Origin: an uncultured Sulfitobacter sp.
GTDB lineage: Bacteria; Pseudomonadota; Alphaproteobacteria; Rhodobacterales; Rhodobacteraceae
Length of the DNA: 64,000 nucleotides
Direction of reading: 5' to 3'
Assembly (NCBI RefSeq): GCF_947500075.1
Contig: NZ_CANMQS010000001.1
Location: forward strand, 434,001-498,000
The notes below the pieces were generated by a model. It had not been told where the DNA came from and did no database searches. It was given only the letters and a program-made list of their open reading frames with translations. Numbering within the stretch: position 1 is the first letter of the stretch; every line of letters begins with the position of its first letter. Shown in pieces: positions 45,122 through 54,967 of the stretch. The position numbers and the translations under genes are program-made.

Positions 45122-47167
45122 TCACGACACCTGCTCTTTGGTCTGCACCCCTTGCAGGCGTGAAAGCTCCGCAACCGCATGATGGCATCGTATCGCGTGA
45201 CCATCCTTACCCTGCTGCCAGGGTGGTGTATCTGTGTCGCATATTGCGCCGATCTTGCGCGGGCAGCGGCGCTGGAAGGGACAGCCGCGGGCCGGGGGAG
45301 ACATCTCAACCACGTCATCTGCACTGAGGGTGGGCGCCGTGTCGGGATCAGGTTCGAGCACGGCATCCAGCAGCACTTCGGTGTAGGGGTGGGATGGTGT
45401 GGCATAGACACTTGCCGAAGGGCCGATTTCGCACAACCGCCCCTGATACAGCACGGCAACCCGATCCGACAAGGCGCGGACAACGGCAAGGTCATGGCTC
45501 ACAAAGACGTATGTGGTGCCTTGGGTCGCCTTGAGGTCGTTCAGCAGATCAAGCACCGCCGCCTGCACGGACACGTCAAGCGCAGAGGTCACCTCATCAC
45601 ACAGAACCAGTTCAGGTTCCGCCGCAAAGGCGCGGGCGATGGCGACACGCTGTTTCTCTCCTCCCGACAGTTGGCTGGGCAGGCGGTCAAGGTAGTGAGC
45701 GCCCAGACGGACGCGCTCCAGGATCTCCGCGCTGCGTTGGTAGAGCGCGTCACCGCCCAGCCCAAAATAGAGCTTCAGCGGTTGTTCGAGGATCTCCGCG
45801 ATGGTGTGGCGCGGGTTGAGGCTGTCATCAGGGTTTTGAAAGATCAGTTGCACTTTGCGCAGATGATCCGCGCTGCGATACTCAACCTCCCGCGCCAAAG
45901 GGGCGCCGCCCGATACGCTGATCTGACCTCCGGCCGGAGGCAGGAGCCCTGCGACGGCCTTGAGGATGGTGGATTTGCCCGAGCCGCTTTCGCCGACAAG
46001 GCCCAGCGTTTCGCCCTTCTCAACGGTGATCTCGATACCGTCCACTGTCATGACACGCGCGGTTTCGCGCCGCAGTATCTTGTCGAACACCCCCGGCTGG
46101 CTGTAGCTGATGGAGAGGTCTTCTAGACGCAACGCCGGTTCGTCGGCGGCGGCGACTTTCGCCGGTTCCGCGCCTGTGCCGGCAAGTGATATCTGATCGG
46201 CCTGTTCGGGGAAGAAGCAACGAACGGCTTCGCCACCCGGCTGCGGCGTCAATTCAGGCCGGGCAGAGCGGCATCTGTCCTGCGCCAGGGCGCAACGATC
46301 CACAAAGGCGCATCCCGCGCCCGCCCCGCCGGGGGCGGGGGGCGTGCCGTCCAGCGCGACGGGCAAACGCGGATCGCTGAGCTTGGGAATGGAGGCGAGA
46401 AGACCGCGCGCATAGGGGTGAACCGGGGCGGTGAGCACCTGCCGCGTGGTGCCTTGCAGTACAACTTCGCCCGCATACATGACCACGACATGGTCGCAGA
46501 CCCGCGCAATCGCGCCAAGGTCATGGCTGACATAGACCATCGCCATGCCACGCGCACGGGCGATGTCGCGCAGCAGCTCAAGGATGTGTGCCTGCGTCGT
46601 GACATCAAGGCCGGTGGTCGGTTCATCCAGCAGCAGGGCATGTGGCTCCCCGGCCAGTGCCATTGCGATGGCGACCCGCTGTTGCTGACCACCTGACAGC
46701 TCATGCGGGAACCGGGTCATGATGGCATCGGGATCCGGCAGGCGAACCTGACCGAGCAATTCCACGGCCTTGGCGGTGTGTTTCGCGTCAGGCACATCGG
46801 AATGCAGGCGCAGCGCCTCGATCAGTTGCGCGCCGATCCGCAGCGTCGGCGTCAGGGACTGGCCCGAGTTTTGCGGGATCAGAGCCAACTCGCCACCGCG
46901 AATATGCTCCAATTCCCTGCGCGATTGTGCGAACATGTCCTGCCCCTGAAAGGCGACAGCCCCGTTCAGCAAGCGCAAACCTCGCTTCAGATAACCCATC
47001 GCCGCCAGCGCCAGCGTTGATTTGCCAGAGCCGCTTTCGCCGACAATGCCGATGCTCTCCCCCTCGCCCACGCGCAGATCAATATTGCGCAGGACCGGCA
47101 GGGTCTCCCCGGATTTCCCGGTGAAACCGACGGAAATGTTGCGGATGTCGATCAAAGGCGTGCTCAT
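45122..47167 (-). CDS. Dipeptide-type ABC importer, fused dual ATPase
   Basis: 681 aa carrying two complete ATPases in one chain (DppD-DppF fusion, as in GsiA and YejF). N-half: Walker A GESGSGKSTL, signature LSGGQQQRVAIA. C-half: Walker A GESGSGKSTIL, signature LSGGEKQRVAIA. Each half ends with an oligopeptide-permease cysteine cluster (GCAFVDRCALAQDRC and CPFQRRCPRKIGAIC) that binds an iron-sulfur cluster in some relatives. Start overlaps the permease end by four bases. It converges with the DmdA-like gene. Confidence 0.94.
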   Translation of the reverse strand: MSTPLIDIRNISVGFTGKSGETLPVLRNIDLRVGEGESIGIVGESGSGKSTLALAAMGYLKRGLRLLNGAVAFQGQDMFAQSRRELEHIRGGELALIPQNSGQSLTPTLRIGAQLIEALRLHSDVPDAKHTAKAVELLGQVRLPDPDAIMTRFPHELSGGQQQRVAIAMALAGEPHALLLDEPTTGLDVTTQAHILELLRDIARARGMAMVYVSHDLGAIARVCDHVVVMYAGEVVLQGTTRQVLTAPVHPYARGLLASIPKLSDPRLPVALDGTPPAPGGAGAGCAFVDRCALAQDRCRSARPELTPQPGGEAVRCFFPEQADQISLAGTGAEPAKVAAADEPALRLEDLSISYSQPGVFDKILRRETARVMTVDGIEITVEKGETLGLVGESGSGKSTILKAVAGLLPPAGGQISVSGGAPLAREVEYRSADHLRKVQLIFQNPDDSLNPRHTIAEILEQPLKLYFGLGGDALYQRSAEILERVRLGAHYLDRLPSQLSGGEKQRVAIARAFAAEPELVLCDEVTSALDVSVQAAVLDLLNDLKATQGTTYVFVSHDLAVVRALSDRVAVLYQGRLCEIGPSASVYATPSHPYTEVLLDAVLEPDPDTAPTLSADDVVEMSPPARGCPFQRRCPRKIGAICDTDTPPWQQGKDGHAIRCHHAVAELSRLQGVQTKEQVS

Positions 47168-48051
47168 ACCGGGGCCTTTTGGGCCCGGTCGATGCCAAGG
47201 GCCTTGGCCAGTGCATCTGCCGTCAGGTTGATCCCGATGATGAGGGACGACAAGGCGATCACCGGCCCCAGAACGCCCCAAGGTGCGAACGACATGAAGC
47301 CGCGTGCATCCGCGATCATCAGCCCCCAATCAGGCGTGGGCGGGGAGACGCCAAAACCAAGAAAGGAGAGCGAGGAGAACGCCAGCAGCATCCACGACCA
47401 GCGCATCGCGCCCTCGACCATCAATGTGTCCAGCACATTGGGCAGGAGTTCGCGCTGGATGATCGTCATGCGGCCATGTCCGCGCGCGCGGGAGGCGGCG
47501 ACAAAATCGCGGGCCACCACATCATGGGTCGCCGCGCGGGCAATGCGGATCACGGGAATGCCGTAAAAGAAGGCCAGCGTCGGGATCAGAACCTCGATCC
47601 CGGTGCCGAAGGTCACGATCAGAACCAGCATCTTCAGGATCCACGGCAGGGACAGGAACGCGTCCACAACACGCATCAGAACCTCATCGACCCGCCCGCC
47701 GATCAAGCCAAAGAAGATGCCGACAAATCCGCCCCAGGACACCGCGATGGGTGTGGCGATCCCGGTGACCAACAAGGCCTCCCGCCCGCCCAAAAGCACG
47801 CGGGTAAACACATCGCGGCCCAGATGATCGGTGCCGAGCCAATGCGCCGTTTCCGGCCCGGTCAGCATCATCGCGCTGTTCATGGCCTTGTAATCGTAGG
47901 GCACGATCAGCGGGCTGACCAAGGCCAGCACCACATGAAACACAACAAGCGACAGGCCGATTGCGCCGGACGGACGGGACACCACATCGCGCAGCACCGT
48001 CAGAATACGGTTCAAGCGCGTGTTTTGCTGGGGCGCCGTTGTAACGTTCAT
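47164..48051 (-). CDS. Dipeptide-type ABC importer, permease DppC-like
   Basis: 295-aa OppC/DppC permease with an N-terminal OppC_N segment, GTDHLGRDVFTRVLLGGREALLV, and EAA loop (AASRARGHGRMTIIQREL). Forms a heterodimer with the other permease. Confidence 0.93.
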   Translation of the reverse strand: MNVTTAPQQNTRLNRILTVLRDVVSRPSGAIGLSLVVFHVVLALVSPLIVPYDYKAMNSAMMLTGPETAHWLGTDHLGRDVFTRVLLGGREALLVTGIATPIAVSWGGFVGIFFGLIGGRVDEVLMRVVDAFLSLPWILKMLVLIVTFGTGIEVLIPTLAFFYGIPVIRIARAATHDVVARDFVAASRARGHGRMTIIQRELLPNVLDTLMVEGAMRWSWMLLAFSSLSFLGFGVSPPTPDWGLMIADARGFMSFAPWGVLGPVIALSSLIIGINLTADALAKALGIDRAQKAPV

Positions 48052-49040
48052 CCGCGCCTCATGTGCAATGTGCGCAAGCGCGGGTTGGCGATCATGGTAA
48101 GGATATCAGCGCTCAGATTCACGCCGACATAAACAGTGGCCACAATGAGCGCGATCGCCTGCACCACCGGCAGGTCACGGTCCGAGATCGCGTCGATCAT
48201 CATGCGCCCCAGACCGGGATAATTGAACACAACCTCAATCACCACGACGCCGCCCAGGAGCCAGGCAATCGTCAACGCCACGACGTTGATCGCAGGCAGC
48301 AGCGCGTTGGGCAAAGCGTGGCGGAACACGATCCGCCAGTACGGCACGCCTTTCAGCGTCGCCATCTGGATGTAATCACCGGCCATCACCTCAATCACGG
48401 AGGACCGCACCATGCGCAGAATATGGGCCGTCATCACCATGGTCAGCACCAGAACGGGCAGCAGGATCTCCGGAAAGAACGCCGAAGCGGGCGCATTCGC
48501 CGAGGTCAGCACGATACCGGGCAGCCAGCCAAGCCAGACGGAGAAGACCAGAATGAGCACCGTCGCGGACACAAACTCCGGGATGGTCATGGCAAAAATG
48601 GCGAGGGTCGACACCGTCAGGTCAACGGGGCGATCACGCCACAGCCCAGCGACGACGCCCAGGAAAATCGCCAGCGGGACACCCAAAGCAAGCGCACAGG
48701 CCGCCAGCAGGAGCGAGTTTTTAAGCCGGTTGCCAACAAGTTCGGCAATGCTCTTTGAACCATTCGCAGAGACACCCAGATCGCCTTGCGCGGCACTTGT
48801 CGCCCAATCGAAATAGCGCACGGCGGCTGTTCGGTTCAGCCCTTGCGCCTCACGACAGTTTTCAAGCAGCTTGCCTTGCGCTTCACGCTCCAGAAATGCC
48901 GTGCAGGCGTCTCCGGGCAACATCTCGACGCCGGTGAAGATGATCATGGAGACGATGACCACCGTGACCGCACCCAGAAAAAGCCGACGAATGAGCATGC
49001 GAAGCATGGGAAGAAACCTGACTGGCGGGGGAATGGACAT
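48048..49040 (-). CDS. Dipeptide-type ABC importer, permease DppB-like
   Basis: 330-aa OppB/DppB permease with EAA loop (MATLKGVPYWRIVFRHALPN) and about six spans. ATG 49040 is taken, but ATG 49007 (start of the first span) has equal support; neither has a strong ribosome site. Confidence 0.9.
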   Translation of the reverse strand: MSIPPPVRFLPMLRMLIRRLFLGAVTVVIVSMIIFTGVEMLPGDACTAFLEREAQGKLLENCREAQGLNRTAAVRYFDWATSAAQGDLGVSANGSKSIAELVGNRLKNSLLLAACALALGVPLAIFLGVVAGLWRDRPVDLTVSTLAIFAMTIPEFVSATVLILVFSVWLGWLPGIVLTSANAPASAFFPEILLPVLVLTMVMTAHILRMVRSSVIEVMAGDYIQMATLKGVPYWRIVFRHALPNALLPAINVVALTIAWLLGGVVVIEVVFNYPGLGRMMIDAISDRDLPVVQAIALIVATVYVGVNLSADILTMIANPRLRTLHMRRG

Positions 49041-49084
49041 ACATGGGCACAGCTTTTGCTGCGCCCATGTCGTTCTTCAAAGTC

Positions 49085-50563
49085 TCAGTCGACCGTGATC
49101 TTGTGCCAGCGCACCGCGTCGTTCTTTACCTCGTCGAGGTTTGAAACCCGCGAAGACACGCCAACCAACTTGGTCACTGTATACGGGATCAGCGTGCCCG
49201 CGTTCTCCTGCAAATGCTCCTGTGCCGCCACATAGATCGCCTTGCGCTTGTCAAAGTCCAGCTCCCGGCGCGCGTCGGCCAGCATGCTGTCAAAGGCTTC
49301 ATCCTTGAAGTAGCTTTCGTTCCACTTTGCCGTCGAAAGATAGATCTCGTGCAAAGCCTGATCTGCAGGGCGTTCGTTCCAGCGGGTGGCCGAGACGTCC
49401 TTTTTCATCCAGACCTCTGACCAAAAACCATCGGAGGGTGCCTGCACCACATTGACCCGAATGCCGGCCGCAGCGGCTTGTTCCTGATAGGCCACGGCAA
49501 GGGTGGGCCATGTCGGCTCCAGCGTTGCAACATGCACGTCGATGTCGATGCCATCAGGATAACCTGCTTCGGCCAGAAGCGCCTTTGCGCCTTCAATGTC
49601 CTGCGGGCAGGTCAGATCGGCACGATATTGGTCGTTGGGTTCAACCGGCGTGTCACAGGCCACGATCCCTTCGCCGCCCAGAACCAGCTGCACAAGTTCT
49701 TCACGGTCAGCGGCCATGCGAACCGCCTGACGCACGCGCACGTCCGAGAAAGGTTCGACATCGGTGCGGAACACCAGGCCGCGCCAGTTGCCCGTCGGAA
49801 TGACCTGCACGTTGTACTTGTCCGATCCCGACAGCATGACGCGCTGCTGGGCCGTTATGCCACGCTCCATATCGATCTGGCCGCCAAGCAGCGCCTGCAA
49901 GCGGGCCTGCCCATCCGCGATGCCGATCACTTCCATCCTGGCAACACCCGGCGCGCCTTCCCAATAGTCGGGGTTCGCGACCAGAACCGTCGTGCCTTCG
50001 GCATCAAAGGTTTCCACCTTGAAAGGTCCGGTGCCGTTGCCGCTGGTTGCGATGGTGTCGCCCGACCCTTCGTTCAACATACGCAACCGATAGTCCATCA
50101 ACTGCAACGGCATGTCGGCAAAGGGCGTGTCCAGCGTGATCTGAACCGTCATGTCATCAAGCGCCTTCACCTCGGTGATCATCTTGACGGCGGACCGCGC
50201 CGGGCTGTCGCTGTCGGGGTCCAGCACGCGGTTCAGCGAATAGACCACATCGGCAGCTTCAAATGTTGATCCATCATGGAAAGTCACGCCGTCGCGCAGC
50301 TTGAAAGTCCAGACCGTGGCGTCTTCGTTGGCTTCCCAGCTTGTCGCCAGATCCGCCTGTGGCTTGCCATCAAGACCGGGACGGACCAGACGGCTCATGA
50401 TCTTTTCGGTAATCTGGAACACGCGGCCTTTCGAAATCGGATCAAGGCTTGAATTGGCGCCGAATCCTAACTCATGCGCTTGACGAAATGTCCCGCTCGG
50501 TTCTGCTGACGCCAACCCGGCGGTCAGCGCGGCAACCGACGCAAGTGCGATAATTCGTTTCAT
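49085..50563 (-). CDS. Dipeptide-type ABC importer, solute-binding protein
   Basis: 492 aa, family 5 extracellular solute-binding protein (SBP_bac_5): DLATSWEANEDATVWTFKLRDG, VTFHDGSTFEAADVVYSL, FEAADV and a type I N-terminal signal (ASVAALTAGLASA). No lipobox, so it is free in the periplasm. The 150-bp-plus region up to the peptidase gene at 50776 holds only promoter sequence. Ligand unknown; the neighbouring PepE-like peptidase suggests a peptide or amino-acid conjugate. Confidence 0.92.
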   Translation of the reverse strand: MKRIIALASVAALTAGLASAEPSGTFRQAHELGFGANSSLDPISKGRVFQITEKIMSRLVRPGLDGKPQADLATSWEANEDATVWTFKLRDGVTFHDGSTFEAADVVYSLNRVLDPDSDSPARSAVKMITEVKALDDMTVQITLDTPFADMPLQLMDYRLRMLNEGSGDTIATSGNGTGPFKVETFDAEGTTVLVANPDYWEGAPGVARMEVIGIADGQARLQALLGGQIDMERGITAQQRVMLSGSDKYNVQVIPTGNWRGLVFRTDVEPFSDVRVRQAVRMAADREELVQLVLGGEGIVACDTPVEPNDQYRADLTCPQDIEGAKALLAEAGYPDGIDIDVHVATLEPTWPTLAVAYQEQAAAAGIRVNVVQAPSDGFWSEVWMKKDVSATRWNERPADQALHEIYLSTAKWNESYFKDEAFDSMLADARRELDFDKRKAIYVAAQEHLQENAGTLIPYTVTKLVGVSSRVSNLDEVKNDAVRWHKITVD

Positions 50564-50775
50564 TGTGTCTCCTCCCAGTATCGGAGGGCTTATGCGGCAC
50601 CCTCCTTATCAGATGTTCGTCCTCAGCTTCGCGGATCGACAAACGCAAATTGATGCGCCCATGAATGGAATTTTTGCCATCCATCGTGACTGGAAAACTC
50701 TTTTGAAGGTCAAGCTTTGCCCTTTGACATCCATAGAACAAATACCGTTTCTTGGGGGATGTATGTGAAAAACGC

Positions 50776-51477
50776 ATGAAAGAGAGTGATGTGGCGGATC
50801 TGAACATCGTTGCAATCGGGGGCGGTGGCTTTACGCATGCGACCTATCCGTCTCTGGATACGTTTTGCCTCCGGCAAACAGGAAAAGACGATCCCAAAGT
50901 TGGTTTCATCGCAACAGCCAGCCAGGACGACGTTGTCAAGATCGACAGGTTTCATGCCCGCTTCAACGATCTGGTGACGCATCATGAACATCTACCCATG
51001 GATTGGACGGCTGAAAGAGTGGCCGAGGAACTCGCCCGTCTCGACCTGGTTTATGTCGGTGGCGGCAATACGCAAGCAATGGTCGCTGACTGGCGCAAGA
51101 CCGGTTGGGATCAGGCATTGCGCAATGCCGCCTTTGACGGGCTGACGCTGGCAGGGGTCAGTGCCGGTGCGGTCTGCTGGTTCGACAGTTTCTTGTTCAG
51201 CTCCGGGAACGGCCCAATGCGTCCGCTGCGTGGGCTGGGGCTTCTCAAAGGCGGGGCGTGCCCGCACTACGCGACTGAATTTGAGCGGAAAGGCGCGCTT
51301 CACGCGGCGGTCGCCGCAAAGGAAATGCCCCGGAGCATCGCAATCGACGACGGCGTTGCAGTGGCCTTTGGTCCAGACGGCCCAACGAAAATCCATGCCG
51401 CCGAGCCGACCGGCGGCGCCTTTGAGGTCAGGCGCGGACCTGATGGCACAGCCCATGAGGCCCCGCTGACCCTCTAG
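50776..51477 (+). CDS. Peptidase S51 (PepE / cyanophycinase-like)
   Basis: 233 aa. The Ser nucleophile S129 is in LAGVSAGAVCWF, the catalytic His in GGACPHYATE, and VGGGNTQAMV is the conserved loop; this is the alpha-aspartyl dipeptidase/cyanophycinase group. No signal peptide, so cytoplasmic, cutting Asp-X-like dipeptides. Start uncertain: the ATG at 50776 is preferred, with TTG 50752 as an alternative. It is divergent from the dipeptide importer and converges with the LysR gene, sharing stop-codon bases. Confidence 0.85.
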   Translation: MKESDVADLNIVAIGGGGFTHATYPSLDTFCLRQTGKDDPKVGFIATASQDDVVKIDRFHARFNDLVTHHEHLPMDWTAERVAEELARLDLVYVGGGNTQAMVADWRKTGWDQALRNAAFDGLTLAGVSAGAVCWFDSFLFSSGNGPMRPLRGLGLLKGGACPHYATEFERKGALHAAVAAKEMPRSIAIDDGVAVAFGPDGPTKIHAAEPTGGAFEVRRGPDGTAHEAPLTL

Positions 51478-52394
51478 CCGCAGTCTTGTGCCGCCTGCGC
51501 GAGCATCCAGTTCATCACAGCCGCAACCTCCGACGTCCGTTCGCTGCTGGGTTTCGCGAGCAAATAGAAGGACCGCTGCGGATGCAGCCGCGTTTCAAAT
51601 GGCTTGATCAGATGGCCTGCATCCAGCTCCGGCTGCACAAACGGCAAGATGCCCAAGGCCACGCCAAGCCCATCAGTCGCAGCCTGCATCACCAGATTCG
51701 TATCCGTAATCACAGTGTCATCGACCCACTCCAGATCAGGACATCCCGCTTCGGTCAGCCAAGCCGCCCATTCAGACCGGTCCCGCTGGTGGATGATCGG
51801 GTAACGTGACAGATCACGCGGATCATCAAGACCACCACAGCGGGCCAACAGCGCCGCACTCACAACCGGCGCATAGGTCACATCCAGCAGCCTGTGGCAT
51901 TCCAGCCCGGACCAGTCACCGACACCCCAATCAACGGCCAGATGCGTATCCATCATAACCGCATCCGTGATCCGGGGGCTGTCGCGCAGCACCAAATCAA
52001 TCCTGGGACAGGCCTGTTTGAAAGCCGCAAGGCGCGGGATCATCCAGCGCGCGCCAAAGATCGGCCCAACCGCAAGCGTCACTGTGCGACGCGAGCGATG
52101 AATGCGGTCCTCAACCGCGCTGCGGATCTCTCCGAATGACCGCGTCAGCACTGCGCTCAGCGTGCGACCTTCATCCGTCAAAACGACAGCCCGCGTCTTG
52201 CGAATGAACAGCTTGCAGCGCCAGTCCCGTTCAAGTTCCCGAATCTGATTGCTCACGGTCGTCGGGCTGACACAAAGCTCTTCGGCCGCATCCTTGAAGC
52301 TCAACCTGCGGGCGGCGACTTCGAAAGTGCGAAGCGCGGTCAGCGGAAGTTTTCTGGGGGCACTGCGCACGGGTTCAGGCTTCCATAACCACAA
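51474..52394 (-). CDS. LysR-family regulator (GcvA type)
   Basis: About 306 aa. Helix-turn-helix RLSFKDAAEELCVSPTTVSNQI and a substrate domain (VTLAVGPIFGARWMIPRL). Start uncertain: TTG 52394 or GTG 52370, with no strong ribosome site. It is divergent from the MttB-KPR-FAH operon and is the obvious regulator of it. Confidence 0.9.
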   Translation of the reverse strand: MWLWKPEPVRSAPRKLPLTALRTFEVAARRLSFKDAAEELCVSPTTVSNQIRELERDWRCKLFIRKTRAVVLTDEGRTLSAVLTRSFGEIRSAVEDRIHRSRRTVTLAVGPIFGARWMIPRLAAFKQACPRIDLVLRDSPRITDAVMMDTHLAVDWGVGDWSGLECHRLLDVTYAPVVSAALLARCGGLDDPRDLSRYPIIHQRDRSEWAAWLTEAGCPDLEWVDDTVITDTNLVMQAATDGLGVALGILPFVQPELDAGHLIKPFETRLHPQRSFYLLAKPSSERTSEVAAVMNWMLAQAAQDCG

Positions 52395-52481
52395 ATTTCT
52401 TTATTCATAGTGCAAGGACAAATTACTTGTCGAGAAACAATGCCCCCGCGACTGTGCTCGGGACAGAACCAGAGGGCAGAA

Positions 52482-54035
52482 ATGGTAGATGGCGCGGATA
52501 TTGTGCCCCGTCGCGCACGTTCCGGCGGGAGGCGCAAAACAGGGCAGCAGCGTTCAGACGACGTTCCGGCGCGCAGGCTTCCTGTAGCAGGGCGGTTGAA
52601 CCCTCTGGGGGAACAGGATCTCGCGCGCATCCACGACACCTCGTTGGACATCCTCGCGCAGATCGGTCTGAGCGATGCCCCGCCTTTGATGATCGACGTG
52701 ATAACCGCCCGTGGCGGCGGAGTGAATGACGACGGGCGCCTCCTGATTCCACAGGCGTTGGTCGACAAGGCGCTCGCCGGGATGCGCCGGAATTTCACCC
52801 TGTTCGGACGTGGCGGCGACCATGCGCTTGATCTGACCGGCGCCAAAGTACACGCCGGGTCGGGTGGCGCGTCTCCCCATGTTGTGGATCGCGCGGATGG
52901 CAGCTACCGCCCCGCGACGCTTGCAGACCTTTACGATGCCGCGCGGCTCGTCGACACGCTGGACCACATCCATTTCTTTTCCCGGTCAATGATCGCAGGC
53001 GATATGCAGACAACGCGCGATCTGGACATCAACACCGCCTTTGCATCGCTTGCGGGGACGCAAAAGCACGTCATGGTCAGCGCAAGCGATCCGTCCCATG
53101 TGCGCGACATCGCGCAGATATGTTATGAAATCGCAGGGTCTGAGGATGCCTTTCGCGCCAGGCCATTTCTCTCTTTGAACGTCAACCACGTGGTTCCCCC
53201 CCTGCGGTTTGATACCGACGCCTGCATGGTTCTGGCCGAGGCCGTGACGCGCGGTATACCGGTCATGGTCAACACGTTCGGACAGATGGGCGCCTCCAGC
53301 CCAGTGACAATTGCGGGATGCCTTGCCCAAACCAACGCCGAAACGCTGGCCGGTATGGTCTTTGCATGGGCCCTGGATCCGGCGGCACGCGCGGTTTACG
53401 GCGCAAGACCCATGGTCACTGATCTGCGCTCTGGCGGCATGGCGGGCGGCGGAGGAGAGCAAGCAGCCCTCACTGCGGCAGCTTCGCAGATCGCGCGGCA
53501 CTATGACCTGCCCAATTCGACAATCGCCGGGGCCACCGACAGCAAGCTGGCCGATGCACAATCGGGGTATGAAAAAGCCCTCACAGTCACGCTCGCGGCA
53601 CAGGCAGGGGCCAATCTGATCACCCAAGCGGCAGGGACGCAGGCGGGCCTGTTGGCGACGTCATTGGAGGCTTACGTGATTGACAACGACATGCTGGGCG
53701 CGATCCTGCAATCCTGTGGTCAGATCGAAGTGAGCGACGCCACCCTGTCGGCAGATACCGTGTCGGATGTGGTGCGCGGAGAAGGGCATTACCTTGGTCA
53801 CGCCGACACCTATGCGCGGATGAAGTCGGACTTCATCTACCCCCAGCACGCAGATAGGCAGCCGCCCGAAGCATGGTTGGCGGGAGGGTCACCCACGATA
53901 AATGCCTCCGCGCGAGAAACGGTGAGGACGACGCTGGCTGAGCATTACCCATCGTACATCCCCGAGGCCTGTGAGCAGTCGCTGCGGGCCCGGTTCAACA
54001 TTGGCCTGCCAAAATCAAGGATGCGTCCGGCATGA
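52482..54035 (+). CDS. MttB-family (trimethylamine methyltransferase-like) protein
   Basis: 517 aa, second MttB protein in the window, only distantly like the one at 21872-23434. Barrel motifs include DTSLDILAQIGL, AGSGGASPHVVDRADG, PVMVNTFGQMGASSPVTIAG and ITQAAGTQAGLLATSLE. No in-frame amber codon, so pyrrolysine-independent. Start at 52482 has AGAGG upstream. It is translationally coupled to the reductase-like gene (ATGA). Confidence 0.85.
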   Translation: MVDGADIVPRRARSGGRRKTGQQRSDDVPARRLPVAGRLNPLGEQDLARIHDTSLDILAQIGLSDAPPLMIDVITARGGGVNDDGRLLIPQALVDKALAGMRRNFTLFGRGGDHALDLTGAKVHAGSGGASPHVVDRADGSYRPATLADLYDAARLVDTLDHIHFFSRSMIAGDMQTTRDLDINTAFASLAGTQKHVMVSASDPSHVRDIAQICYEIAGSEDAFRARPFLSLNVNHVVPPLRFDTDACMVLAEAVTRGIPVMVNTFGQMGASSPVTIAGCLAQTNAETLAGMVFAWALDPAARAVYGARPMVTDLRSGGMAGGGGEQAALTAAASQIARHYDLPNSTIAGATDSKLADAQSGYEKALTVTLAAQAGANLITQAAGTQAGLLATSLEAYVIDNDMLGAILQSCGQIEVSDATLSADTVSDVVRGEGHYLGHADTYARMKSDFIYPQHADRQPPEAWLAGGSPTINASARETVRTTLAEHYPSYIPEACEQSLRARFNIGLPKSRMRPA

Positions 54036-54967
54036 AGATCGCAGTGATAGGTGTCGGGGCCATGGGCTCCATCTATGCGGCTTTGCTGGCTGATGCGGGC
54101 CACGACGTATGGGCTGTCGATACCTGGGACGCGCATGTTGATGCGATCAACACAACCGGGTTGCGGGTGGAAGGCGCCAGCGGTGACAGGAGGGTCACAA
54201 CGATCCGCGCAACCACGCGGATGTCAGACGTCGGGCCGTGCGACCTGTGCCTGATCGCAACGAAAGCCTCGGGCGTTGGGCCTGCCGCTCAGGATGCGGC
54301 GGCGGTGATCGGTAATGACGCGCTGGTCCTGACAATCCAGAACGGCCTTGGCGCCGCAGAGCGGATCGCCGGACACATGCCGGTCCAGAACGTCCTGCTC
54401 GGCGTCGCAGACGGGTTCGGTGCCTCCATGAAGGGCCCCGGTCATGCACATCACAACAGCATGAAACTGATCAGAATTGGGGAGATCGAGGGCGGCCTGA
54501 CGGATCGACTGCAACAGATGGAGCGCGTCTGGAAAGACGCGGGCTTCAACGTCAAGGCCTTTGACAACATCACCCAGCTGATTTGGGAGAAGTTTCTGTG
54601 CAACGTCACATTCAGTGCCCCCTGCACCACATTCAATGCCACCGTCGGTGAACTCATGGAAAGCCCGGAGCATTGGCACATCGCGCTTGGGGCCATGCAG
54701 GAGGCCTATGCCATCGCCCGCGCCAGAGGCATTCAACTGTCCTTCGACGACCCCGTTGCCTATGTCACGGCGTTTGGCGCGGGCATGCCGCAGGCCAGAC
54801 CCTCCATGCTGCTGGATCATATGGCGGAACGGGTGTCGGAACTGGATGCGATCAACGGAATTGTTCCCGTGATGGGCCGCGATGCGGGCATCCCTACCCC
54901 CTATAACGACACGCTCACCGCCATTCTAAAGCAGCGCGAACGCGGCTTCGGAGGGTCGGCCAAATGA
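54032..54967 (+). CDS. 2-dehydropantoate 2-reductase-like (ApbA/PanE) oxidoreductase
   Basis: 311 aa. Rossmann NADP loop IGVGAMGSIYAALLADAG at the N-terminus, LTIQNGLGAAE and the ApbA C-terminal core KFLCNVTFSAPCTTFNATVGEL with the conserved Lys and Asn. It probably reduces a 2-keto acid, or oxidises a hydroxy acid, within catabolism rather than making pantothenate, because it sits between MttB and FAH genes. Confidence 0.88.
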   Translation: MKIAVIGVGAMGSIYAALLADAGHDVWAVDTWDAHVDAINTTGLRVEGASGDRRVTTIRATTRMSDVGPCDLCLIATKASGVGPAAQDAAAVIGNDALVLTIQNGLGAAERIAGHMPVQNVLLGVADGFGASMKGPGHAHHNSMKLIRIGEIEGGLTDRLQQMERVWKDAGFNVKAFDNITQLIWEKFLCNVTFSAPCTTFNATVGELMESPEHWHIALGAMQEAYAIARARGIQLSFDDPVAYVTAFGAGMPQARPSMLLDHMAERVSELDAINGIVPVMGRDAGIPTPYNDTLTAILKQRERGFGGSAK

